Shown: positions 26,501 through 34,239 of the stretch, piece after piece | How the letters are laid out: each line of letters begins with the position of its first letter | How positions within the stretch are numbered: position 1 is the first letter of the stretch | Assembly: GCA_021648125.1 (NCBI GenBank) | Contig: JAKITK010000022.1 | Coordinates: 1-44,348 of the forward strand | DNA length: 44,348 bases | Source: Lysobacterales bacterium | GTDB taxonomy: Bacteria > Pseudomonadota > Gammaproteobacteria > Xanthomonadales > SZUA-36 | Reading direction: 5' to 3' | The notes under the pieces: generated by a model | The model's input: the letters and a program-made list of their open reading frames with translations, nothing else | Database searches by the model: none | What the model was told of the DNA's origin: nothing | Translations under genes and position numbers: made by a program

Positions 26501-27571
26501 GTGCAATTGATTAATACTACCTCGGTTCCAGTTTCTACTGATATTGTTGGCACCCATAGAGACCAACAGCGCGCTTTGATACTGACAGCCAAAGCCACAT
26601 TTACTATAGCAGCCAATGGTGAAGTTCAACTTGATAGGGACTCGCCATACCCGCTATATAATGAAGACCAACCCACCGAACTGGGCATACAACCACGCGA
26701 CAACTTACCGAGGCTTGACCCGGTTTTTGAGGTTATGCTGCTTGCAAAAGCTTACCCACCTCTGGGGCAGGCAGTCACACAGATGAAGGTTTCTTTAAGG
26801 GTTGGTGATGACTATCATGAAATTGATGTCCTCGGCGATAGAGTCTGGCAGGGTGAAGGTGATAAAGCCAAGATTTCAGCACCCAACTCTTTTGAATCCA
26901 TGCCGCTGACCTGGGAGCACGCTTTTGGCGGAGCTATGGAGGTTTTGGTCGACCGCGAAGCGGTACTTGAGGTGAGCTCACCAATGAACACGGCAGGTAA
27001 GGGCTTTGACCATATCAGCCGGGCGCGCGAACTGGGTGATGTATTTCAGTGTCCCGAAGGCTACCCCCAGTTTGAGAATACTCGGTTTTTACCCAACCTT
27101 GAGGACCCGACTCAGAGGGTGATGAAGTGGGATGACGACCCACTACCAATTTGTTGGGCACCTGTTGATCACTCATCGGGACTGATCATAGAGCGTTTTA
27201 GGCGTTCTTGCGAGCGCCGGGGAGAAGGCCATATTTCTATGGTTGCACCGGAAATGCTGCATCGTGCCCATCCCGATTGGGTAATTCAGGTTCCCGATCC
27301 GGGCGCAATGGTCAGGCTTGAAGGCGCCTGTTCTACGGGGGTGCTGGAATTTTGCCTGCCGGAACTTAGAGTAGTGGCAGATTTTAAAAATGCTGAGGCC
27401 GTGAGTCAACTTGAATTACTGCCGCGTTCACTGTTGTTATTGGCTGAGGAGCGAAAATTTGTGTTGATATATCGCTGTGTCACCAAGTTTGCCTATACAG
27501 AGGGTTTGGAACTTGCTGCCCGGATTAGGTTGTTAAAGGGCTGGAGTACAAAAATGGATGGGGTTCACTGA
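26501..27571 (+). CDS. DUF2169 family protein, probable T6SS cargo adaptor (copy 1)
   Basis: The 356-residue product is recognisable as DUF2169. It has a start like VVGTHRDQQRALILTAKATF, a middle MPLTWEHAFGGAM, and FLPNLEDP followed by ICWAPVDHSS. DUF2169 proteins are found next to VgrG and PAAR genes and are thought to act as adaptors that load effectors on the spike. Here two copies flank a PAAR-like gene. The start is a GTG at 26501 after an ACGGAG stretch. It is cytoplasmic, with no signal. The 63-base gap from vgrG and the one-base overlap (27571) with the next gene indicate co-expression. Its individual partner cannot be told from sequence. Confidence 0.85.
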   Translation: MQLINTTSVPVSTDIVGTHRDQQRALILTAKATFTIAANGEVQLDRDSPYPLYNEDQPTELGIQPRDNLPRLDPVFEVMLLAKAYPPLGQAVTQMKVSLRVGDDYHEIDVLGDRVWQGEGDKAKISAPNSFESMPLTWEHAFGGAMEVLVDREAVLEVSSPMNTAGKGFDHISRARELGDVFQCPEGYPQFENTRFLPNLEDPTQRVMKWDDDPLPICWAPVDHSSGLIIERFRRSCERRGEGHISMVAPEMLHRAHPDWVIQVPDPGAMVRLEGACSTGVLEFCLPELRVVADFKNAEAVSQLELLPRSLLLLAEERKFVLIYRCVTKFAYTEGLELAARIRLLKGWSTKMDGVH

Positions 27572-28542
27572 TGTCATTATTTCCGTTGCCAATACATGTC
27601 AATGTCATTTGGGATCCGACTTTAGGTCAAAATCTGCATACCCTTTGGGGGCCGCCACCGGCGATACCACCCTTGCCCAACACGCCAATCCCTTCTTTTG
27701 AAATGATTACTACCCAAATGTGGACGGCTGGTTTTCTGCTGGGTCAAAATAAATTTACTAATGCAAGCAAACCGGTATTGCACCGTGGAGTTTTTATTTG
27801 TATCGATGACCATGATATCGGTACTTTAATACCGGATATCACTATTCCGCCCGTTAATGTTTACTATGCGATAATGTGGCCTTTTTCATCCAGAAAAATG
27901 GTGTTCAATGCAGCCACTGTAAAAATGAATGGCAAACCAACCGCCTGTAGTCAGATATTCCCCCCATTACCGATGATGACTTGTGGAGATCCGTTGACAC
28001 TACCAACAGCAAGGCCATTAATAAACTGGATGAATAATCTAACCGTAGGCCTGACATTTGCAGATTTCTTGATGGGTTTAGCGCGAATTGCCGTATCAAT
28101 TGCTATTGATGCGATATTTGAATGGGTACCATTTAAGAATTTTCTTGGAAATATCGGTGGCAGGCTAGCCCGCCTTGGCGGGCGTCCGCTGGCGGCACTC
28201 AGACGGTTGGGTAACTCAGCAATTGATGTGGTGGCAAACCGGATGAGCTGGACGGCCTTTGCTATCACCAGAGCGGCGCTGGGTAAACTTGGTCTCGATC
28301 CTTCTACTTTTGCAAAAAAGGCCACTAGTTCACTGGCAGGCTGGGGACTGTCAGCAGCAGATAGCAGTTGGCGGGGTGTAGGCAACCCAACGCTTGCATA
28401 CAAAGTGTTGGGAGGTCCATTGCCAGAGATAAGTTTATTTGAAGTTGGAGGGGACCCGGATGATGGGCGCGGTAGTTCCGTTGAGGGTATGCCAACAGGC
28501 GGCACAGCAGATGTTGGTCAGTTGAATATGGGCGGGGACTAA
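27571..28542 (+). CDS. Large PAAR-like protein with hydrophobic segment; candidate spike tip or effector
   Basis: The 323-residue product has a Pro-rich N-terminal part with recurrent His and Pro (VLHRGVFICIDDHDIGTLIPD near 69-89, NGKPTACSQIFPP near 120-132). It resembles PAAR-like (DUF4150-related) proteins that accompany DUF2169 adaptors. Residues ~158-186 are hydrophobic and helical (TVGLTFADFLMGLARIAV), probably a membrane or chaperone-binding segment. The C-terminal ~130 residues are basic and then Gly/Asp-rich (GGDPDDGRGSSVEG, ending MGGD) and match no toxin that I know. It may be a structural tip, or an effector whose C-terminal half carries activity. No immunity gene follows. It overlaps the previous gene by one base, and the next starts two bases on. 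Confidence 0.6.
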   Translation: MSLFPLPIHVNVIWDPTLGQNLHTLWGPPPAIPPLPNTPIPSFEMITTQMWTAGFLLGQNKFTNASKPVLHRGVFICIDDHDIGTLIPDITIPPVNVYYAIMWPFSSRKMVFNAATVKMNGKPTACSQIFPPLPMMTCGDPLTLPTARPLINWMNNLTVGLTFADFLMGLARIAVSIAIDAIFEWVPFKNFLGNIGGRLARLGGRPLAALRRLGNSAIDVVANRMSWTAFAITRAALGKLGLDPSTFAKKATSSLAGWGLSAADSSWRGVGNPTLAYKVLGGPLPEISLFEVGGDPDDGRGSSVEGMPTGGTADVGQLNMGGD

Positions 28543-28544
28543 TA

Positions 28545-29780
28545 ATGAGTTCACGCAAGCCTGCACGCGCGGGTTATGATCTTGAAATCGACCTCGGTGG
28601 GGATCCCAATGGTGCAGGTTGCTTTGCTTATGCATTAATTAAACTGGCGTATACAATCAATGCTGCAAACGGTAGGCTGGAGACTAGGCCGGCGGTCGCT
28701 TTGGAGAATGATTTCCGTAATAAGGACTTAGTGCCGCGACTGCCAGCGCATTCTGATTTCTGGCCGGCCAAGCAATCAACTGATGTGGCGGTGCTTGGGT
28801 CGGCTTATGCGATTGGTAAACCCGTGCGGAAAATGATAACGGGAATTGAAGTTGGCAGCAGAAATAAACAAGTGCTGGTAATGGGTGACCGCAATGTTGA
28901 ATGGAGCAAAGACGGGCAGGCAAAATTGGGGGAAGCACAATTATTTAACCGTATTCCAATGTTTATAGAACGGGCTTACGGCGGCTGTGATTTTCGCGTA
29001 CCGTTTAAAAAAGATGACCCAAGATCAATGGGTGTGACCCTAGAATGTGATTATCCCGGGCTTTACCCGCGTAATCCCTGGGGCACCGGTTATTTGGTTA
29101 TGCCAGAACCTATCGATGGCATGCCTTTACCCAACTTAGAGGATCCAAATGATGTATTAACCGCTGAGCGGATCCTGCTAGGGGATCCAGCAAACTGGTT
29201 TCGGCAGCCAATGCCATGTTACTTGGACTGGACACCTGTGAATTGCTTTCCACGCAACATATTTTTTGCCATTGAATGTGAACCTTGGTTTCCGGCTCCT
29301 GATGATGCACGCTTGAAAGAAGTGCAACAGGGGCATTTACCCATGGGTTACCGGGAGCATTTAAAAGACCAGCACTTTGGAACCGCACCTCATCTGAGGT
29401 TCAGGCAGGAGTCCTCGCCGGGCTTAATGTTTTCTAAGGATTTGCACGGAGCGGGTATTAGAATCACTGGCATGCACCCCCAGCATGCGACCCTTGAGTT
29501 TCAGCTGCCCAAAGCCGGGCCGCATATTGAAATGAAAATAGAAAAAAAACGCGAAGAACTACAACCACATCTGACCTCTTTGGCAATCTACCCCGATCAG
29601 GAGTACCTCACTATGACCTACACGGTCATTATGCAATCTCCACGACCATTTTTGCCCGGGATTCATAAACACATCCCCATTGCGGTCAGCGTCAATGGTG
29701 ATCGAGCCGTGCCGTATCGGCCCCCGGATACCCTGAGGGAGCGCTTAGCGACTGCCAAGTCTGCGCAGAAGAAAACATGA
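28545..29780 (+). CDS. DUF2169 family protein, probable T6SS cargo adaptor (copy 2)
   Basis: The 411-residue product shares with copy 1 the motifs PMFIERAYGGCDF (compare EHAFGGAM) and PLPNLEDPNDV, then CYLDWTPVNCFPRN. It is longer, with a different N terminus (residues 1-30 with GYDLEIDLGGDP) and an insertion near the middle. Two such proteins may serve as paired loaders for the PAAR-like protein between them, or recognise different cargo. It has no signal peptide. The start follows the PAAR-like gene by two bases. Function by family and context only. Confidence 0.82.
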   Translation: MSSRKPARAGYDLEIDLGGDPNGAGCFAYALIKLAYTINAANGRLETRPAVALENDFRNKDLVPRLPAHSDFWPAKQSTDVAVLGSAYAIGKPVRKMITGIEVGSRNKQVLVMGDRNVEWSKDGQAKLGEAQLFNRIPMFIERAYGGCDFRVPFKKDDPRSMGVTLECDYPGLYPRNPWGTGYLVMPEPIDGMPLPNLEDPNDVLTAERILLGDPANWFRQPMPCYLDWTPVNCFPRNIFFAIECEPWFPAPDDARLKEVQQGHLPMGYREHLKDQHFGTAPHLRFRQESSPGLMFSKDLHGAGIRITGMHPQHATLEFQLPKAGPHIEMKIEKKREELQPHLTSLAIYPDQEYLTMTYTVIMQSPRPFLPGIHKHIPIAVSVNGDRAVPYRPPDTLRERLATAKSAQKKT

Positions 29781-29837
29781 GACCCACAGAAACTATAAAT
29801 GACCTGTCAGGAGCTTGCGAGGAAATGAGGAAGTGAT

Positions 29838-30446
29838 ATGAAAAAAAAACAAACGAAAAATACTCAGGCACCGAGCTCTTCTCCACTCGACCCCATCTTA
29901 GAAGGTTATGTATCCTCTAGGCAGGAAAAACAAGAGCTTACGCCAGTTAACAGGCAGGGTCTATTGATTGGTCAGTGTCAAAATGACCGGCATCCATCAA
30001 TTAGTGGGAGGGTGTTAATAGTTTGGGAAGATGGCGATTCAGGAACTAGCGAACATTGGTTACCAACAATACAGGGACTGGCAGTGCGAAAACTGGATCA
30101 GGTATTGTTGCAACAGCCACTGAACTGGCCAGAGCCTGTGGTTATAGGCGTTCTGGACAGCTGCTCGGTGCGAAATAACCCTGACTACAAAGCCGGTCCT
30201 ACTATTGATTTAAAAACGGATGAGTCTGTATGTATAGTTTCACATAGCGGTAGCCCTTTGCTTGAGATATTCCAAAAAGACAATCAGCCAGTGGTTCGCT
30301 TGTTAACCGATGATGTCGACATTGACCTTAATGGTAAAATGAAAATAAGTGCCGAAAGCATTGAGTTTTATGCTAAAAAAGGATTATTTTCAATAACAGC
30401 GGAGGGTGATGTAGTCGTTAAAGGTGATGTTGTTGAATTGAATTAA
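29838..30446 (+). CDS. DUF6484 family T6SS-associated protein with VgrG-like tail
   Basis: The 202-residue product has a polar N terminus (residues ~1-35), then a DUF6484-like domain (GLLIGQCQND, ISGRVLIVWED, PVVIGVLDSC). The C-terminal ~60 residues form short beta strands (DIDLNGKMKISAESIEF, GDVVVKGDVVELN) that look much like the beta-helical end of VgrG at 26320-26437. I infer an OB-like or beta-helical accessory that contacts the spike or the DUF2169 proteins. It is cytoplasmic, with no catalytic motif visible. It starts 57 bases after DUF2169 copy 2 with no terminator between, so it likely closes the rightward T6SS operon. Confidence 0.75.
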   Translation: MKKKQTKNTQAPSSSPLDPILEGYVSSRQEKQELTPVNRQGLLIGQCQNDRHPSISGRVLIVWEDGDSGTSEHWLPTIQGLAVRKLDQVLLQQPLNWPEPVVIGVLDSCSVRNNPDYKAGPTIDLKTDESVCIVSHSGSPLLEIFQKDNQPVVRLLTDDVDIDLNGKMKISAESIEFYAKKGLFSITAEGDVVVKGDVVELN

Positions 30447-30723
30447 CTACCGAGATTTTTTTAGCCTGGGCTGTGGCAAGGCCTGAAATCTATGTTATCC
30501 TAGCCAAGGAATGTATGGGGGGCAGGTTGGCACGCAGGGTGTTTCTTAGGCACCTCCTAGTTAGGCGCCTCCTAGCTTTTTATGAAAAAAGTCTGTGAAT
30601 TTGTAAAAAAGTGCTAGAGTTAAAAGAAAATGTAGTAGATATTTACCTTATAAATAAGATTAATCAGAAATTGTCACTAAACCAAAAAAAATAAGTAATG
30701 GCGAATTTAAAAAGGATGGGAAA
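30447..30723. other. Intergenic region with a tandem GC-rich repeat after the T6SS operon
   Basis: This 277-base gap has TTAGGCACCTCCTAG followed directly by TTAGGCGCCTCCTAG (30547-30576), a 15-base tandem repeat whose two AGGC..CT cores can pair as an imperfect hairpin before CTTTTTA. It may act as a terminator for the T6SS operon, though one core pair is mismatched. The rest is AT-rich, with the likely autotransporter promoter and an AAGGA ribosome site before 30724. Confidence 0.4.
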
Positions 30724-33700
30724 ATGAAAAGAAATACACTAGTCATTTTGGTTTTATTTTTATTCTTATCTGCGGATGCACAAGCATTTGATGTGACACC
30801 AGATGCGTTTGGCTCTTTTGAAGGAGCTCAAATACCGCTCACCATATCGATTGCGGCTGCCGATTGGGAAATCAACCCAAATTACTGTCTACCTGTCGTA
30901 GCTCCGCCGGGAGGCCCGCCGCCGGGAGTTACCCAGTTTGGATTTACAATAAATATTTCTACGGCCGGGACTGCAACCTGGTCGAATGACCAGACCAGTG
31001 GAGATGTAAGTCTTGATCGGGGTGGACAAGCATTTTCTTTGGGTCAGCCCATCGTTTATTGCAATACTTCAGGTGGGGACTTTACAGACGATAGCTTTAG
31101 TATCAATCTGCACACTGATACAGTAACCAATGAAGGAACGGAAACAGTTGTGCTAACACTGGCTGGAAATTGTAATGATGGAAGTGTGGGCACTGTTGTT
31201 TGTGCGGACAGTGTAACTGGCAATATCGATGATGTAACGGAGTTCATAAGCGCCAGTATTACTGCACCAACACCTGCATCCGAACCGGGCACACCTGGGA
31301 ATTTCGAGATTGTACTGAACTCACCCGCACCACCAGATGGCTTAACCATCAACTACTCAGTTGATTCCAGCTCAACCGCCACTTCAGGCCTAGACTATGA
31401 ACCATTGTCTGCATCCGTTACGATTCCAGTCGGTGTAAGTAATGCTCTCATCCCGGTTGTTGTTATTGACGATGACCTTGTGGAGTCTTCAGAAACAGTT
31501 ATCGTTACCCTCCAAAGCGGCTCTAACTATGTACTGGGATCTCCTGCTTCGGCAACGGTGTTGATAAATGATGACGATGTGTTGCCAACAGCTAGTATTA
31601 CCGCAACAAGTGGCAGTGAACCCGCGAATGATGGCCAATTTACTATAACACTTGCGGCTCCTGCTCCAGCGGCTGGGTTAACGGTTAATTATGTAGTTAC
31701 AAGCAGCTCTACTGCCACTTCAGGCCTAGACTACCAACCACTGTCTTCATCCGTCACAATTCCATTCAACGCAAGTAGTGTTAACATCCCGGTTGTTGTT
31801 ATTGACGATGACCTTGTGGAATCTTCAGAAACAGTTATCGTTACCCTCCAAAGCAGCTCTGACTATGTACTGGGGTCTGCTGCTTCGGCAACGGTGTTGA
31901 TAAATGATGACGATGTGTTGCCAACAGCTAGTATTACCGCAACCAGTGGCAGTGAACCCGCGAATGATGGCCAATTTACTATCACACTTGCAGCTCCTGC
32001 TCCAGCGGCTGGATTAACGGTTAATTATGTAGTTACAAGCAGCTCTACTGCCACTTCAGGCCTAGACTACCAACCATTGGGCTCATCAGTTTCATTTGCT
32101 GGTAATGCAACAAGTGCAAATATTCCAGTCCTTATTATTAATGATGAAATTGTTGAGTCTGTAGAGACAGTGGTTGTTGAGCTCCAGCCTGATGCCACAT
32201 ATGAAATCGCTACTCCTTCAACTGCGGTGTTCTCAATTAGTGATGATGACTCTGCTGGTCTTGTTGTCAGCTCTAGTTCGTTAGTAACCAGCGAAAGTGG
32301 TAGTAGCGAAGGCTTCTCAATACGCCTTACATCGCAGCCTGAAGCTGATGTAAACATATCAATTGGCAACAGCGATCCATCCGAGGCTATACTGGATAAA
32401 ACAGCTGTAGTCTTCAATCAAAGCAACTGGAATATCGATCAGGAAGTGTTAGTAACTGGTGTAGATGATGATCTGGATGATGGGGATGTTGACCTGTCAA
32501 TTACACTAAGCCCTGGCAGTAATGATGCAAACTATAACAACTTGCCAGCCACTGTGGTTGCAGTTACTAATACGGATAATGATGAAGCGGCGGCTGCAGT
32601 GTTTAGTCAGAATGTATTCACAGTATTAGAAGATGTGGGTGCAGCGGAAATCAGTATCGAAAGGATCGGTGCAACTGCTGAGAGGTTGGTAGTTGATTTT
32701 GAAACTACTGATGCGGGCAGCGGTAATTCGGCAACAGCTGGTGATGACTATACGGTCGTGAATGAAAGATTGGTATGGGAGGCCGATGATACATCTGTCA
32801 GAATTGTAGAAATCCCGATTTTTGATGATGCTTTAGATGAGGAAGATGAAGAAGTCACTCTGGCTATTTCTGTTGAAGGATCTGGCTTGCCGGTGGTGAA
32901 TGCAACTTTGCTTATCCAAAGTGACTTGCTAGAGGAAATTATTGCTGCCATTAATCCTGATGAATTGCCGCCGAATCAGAAATCAATTGCTTCGGCCATT
33001 ATTATCTCGTGCCCAAAAGGAGAAGGTCAGGGTGGTTTTCAGGAACTGTGCAACGACCTGCTCGCTGAGGCCTTGGAGGGGGGCTCGGTTGCGACTGCCT
33101 TGAAGCAAATCAGCCCTGAAGAATCAGCTGCCGCGCGTGTCCCGGCTACTGAAACGGTGGTTGTGCAAAATATCAATGTTAAGGGAAGGTTGGCTGCATT
33201 ACGAGCCGGATCAACGGGTTTAAGTACCCAGGGGTTTAGCTTCAATCTCGCAGGTCTTAATTTGAACAGTAATATGTTCAGTGGTTTTAAATCCAACTTC
33301 GACGGTGCTCAACCAAGCTTTGCTGCGGCAGATAGTGAACCCTTTGCTGATTTTGGCCGATGGGGTGCATTTATAAGCGGTAGAGCAGTCTTTGGAGAGA
33401 AAGATACCACCATACTTGAAAGAGGTTATAGTTTTGATACAACTGGCTTAACTTTTGGTATTGATTACAGGTTTAGTAATCAGTTAGTTGGCGGCTTTGC
33501 TATTGGCTATGCAGATAATAGCGTAAACATTCAGGGTAGTCGGGGGCAGCTGGAAACAACCGGACTCACTTTCACCCTGTATGGCTCGTATTATCCTACT
33601 GATAATTTTTATCTCGATGGCTCGGTAAATATTGGTACCAATGATTATTCACAGCGTAGAACGATAAATTATCAGCTGAATCAAACGGGTGTATCTGTAA

Positions 33701-34239
33701 GTGAAGAATTTAACACTGACTATGATGGTGATCAAACGGGGTTTAGTATTGGTAGTGGCTATGACTTCTATAAAAATGGCTGGGCATTTGGGCCGACATT
33801 ATTTGTCGAATTCGTTGATATTTCGATTGATTCGTATGAAGAAAAGCTGACTGATGCCGGAGGCAGTGGCTCCTCATTAGGCTGGGCTGCCCGTATCAAC
33901 AAACAAAATTACGAGTCATTAATACCCAGCATTGGCTTCCAGTTCTCTAAATCTTTTAGCCGTTCATGGGGTGTGATTGTTCCACAGGGTCGTTTGAGCT
34001 GGGCAAAAGAGCTGAGAAACGATGACACCGTGATTTCAGGTTACTTCCTGGGTGATGCCGGTCAGACGGAATTCCAACTCTTCACTGATACCTTGGATGA
34101 AGACTTCTTTAAGGCTGGTCTGGGGTTTTCAGCAATCTTCCAGAATAACAAAAGCGCCTTCTTGATGGTTGATGGGGATTTCGGTCGTGAGCTGTTGTCG
34201 GTGTATTACATCAGCGCAGGGTTTAGGTGGGAATTTTAA
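30724..34239 (+). CDS. Calx-beta repeat autotransporter (type Va-like) with C-terminal beta-barrel
   Basis: The 1171-residue product has a signal peptide (KRNTLVILVLFLFLSADAQA, cleavage near residue 22-23), a passenger of Calx-beta-type repeats (residues ~170-730, each with SGLDY and DDLVESSETVIVTLQ) and a short linker. Residues ~877-1171 form an autotransporter beta-barrel (AFISGRAVFGE, YADNSVNIQGSRGQLETTG, ending in aromatic FRWEF). The terminal Phe fits outer-membrane beta-barrel insertion. Calx-beta domains bind Ca2+ in surface proteins, so adhesion is likely. A clear AAGGA site precedes the ATG. The stop is directly followed by the stop of the convergent kinase gene, with no intergenic base. 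No protease domain is seen. Confidence 0.85.
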   Translation: MKRNTLVILVLFLFLSADAQAFDVTPDAFGSFEGAQIPLTISIAAADWEINPNYCLPVVAPPGGPPPGVTQFGFTINISTAGTATWSNDQTSGDVSLDRGGQAFSLGQPIVYCNTSGGDFTDDSFSINLHTDTVTNEGTETVVLTLAGNCNDGSVGTVVCADSVTGNIDDVTEFISASITAPTPASEPGTPGNFEIVLNSPAPPDGLTINYSVDSSSTATSGLDYEPLSASVTIPVGVSNALIPVVVIDDDLVESSETVIVTLQSGSNYVLGSPASATVLINDDDVLPTASITATSGSEPANDGQFTITLAAPAPAAGLTVNYVVTSSSTATSGLDYQPLSSSVTIPFNASSVNIPVVVIDDDLVESSETVIVTLQSSSDYVLGSAASATVLINDDDVLPTASITATSGSEPANDGQFTITLAAPAPAAGLTVNYVVTSSSTATSGLDYQPLGSSVSFAGNATSANIPVLIINDEIVESVETVVVELQPDATYEIATPSTAVFSISDDDSAGLVVSSSSLVTSESGSSEGFSIRLTSQPEADVNISIGNSDPSEAILDKTAVVFNQSNWNIDQEVLVTGVDDDLDDGDVDLSITLSPGSNDANYNNLPATVVAVTNTDNDEAAAAVFSQNVFTVLEDVGAAEISIERIGATAERLVVDFETTDAGSGNSATAGDDYTVVNERLVWEADDTSVRIVEIPIFDDALDEEDEEVTLAISVEGSGLPVVNATLLIQSDLLEEIIAAINPDELPPNQKSIASAIIISCPKGEGQGGFQELCNDLLAEALEGGSVATALKQISPEESAAARVPATETVVVQNINVKGRLAALRAGSTGLSTQGFSFNLAGLNLNSNMFSGFKSNFDGAQPSFAAADSEPFADFGRWGAFISGRAVFGEKDTTILERGYSFDTTGLTFGIDYRFSNQLVGGFAIGYADNSVNIQGSRGQLETTGLTFTLYGSYYPTDNFYLDGSVNIGTNDYSQRRTINYQLNQTGVSVSEEFNTDYDGDQTGFSIGSGYDFYKNGWAFGPTLFVEFVDISIDSYEEKLTDAGGSGSSLGWAARINKQNYESLIPSIGFQFSKSFSRSWGVIVPQGRLSWAKELRNDDTVISGYFLGDAGQTEFQLFTDTLDEDFFKAGLGFSAIFQNNKSAFLMVDGDFGRELLSVYYISAGFRWEF
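31441..32076 (+). repeat. 336-base tandem units in the autotransporter gene
   Basis: Blocks recur at a 336-base (112-codon) period. ACTTCAGGCCTAGACTA is at 31381, 31717 and 32053. The 180 bases from 31561 recur at 31897 with only about five differences by eye. Near identity at DNA level implies recent duplication or gene conversion, and recombination could change the number of domains. The first and last units are more diverged. Confidence 0.9.

Noticed and set aside
27951-28505. 184-residue minus-strand frame opposite the PAAR-like gene (possible immunity gene)
   Set aside because: Attractive because no immunity gene is seen, but it is antisense to the gene, lacks a ribosome site and has shadow composition.
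30527-30543. Sigma-54-like site TTGGCACG before the autotransporter gene
   Set aside because: The -24 half is good, but the -12 half reads GTGT instead of TTGC, and the site is ~180 bases from the start codon.
31441-32076. Possible assembly artefact from duplicated units
   Set aside because: Units differ at scattered positions and keep the frame over 112 codons, which fits real duplicated Calx-beta domains; only long reads could rule out a collapsed or expanded count.
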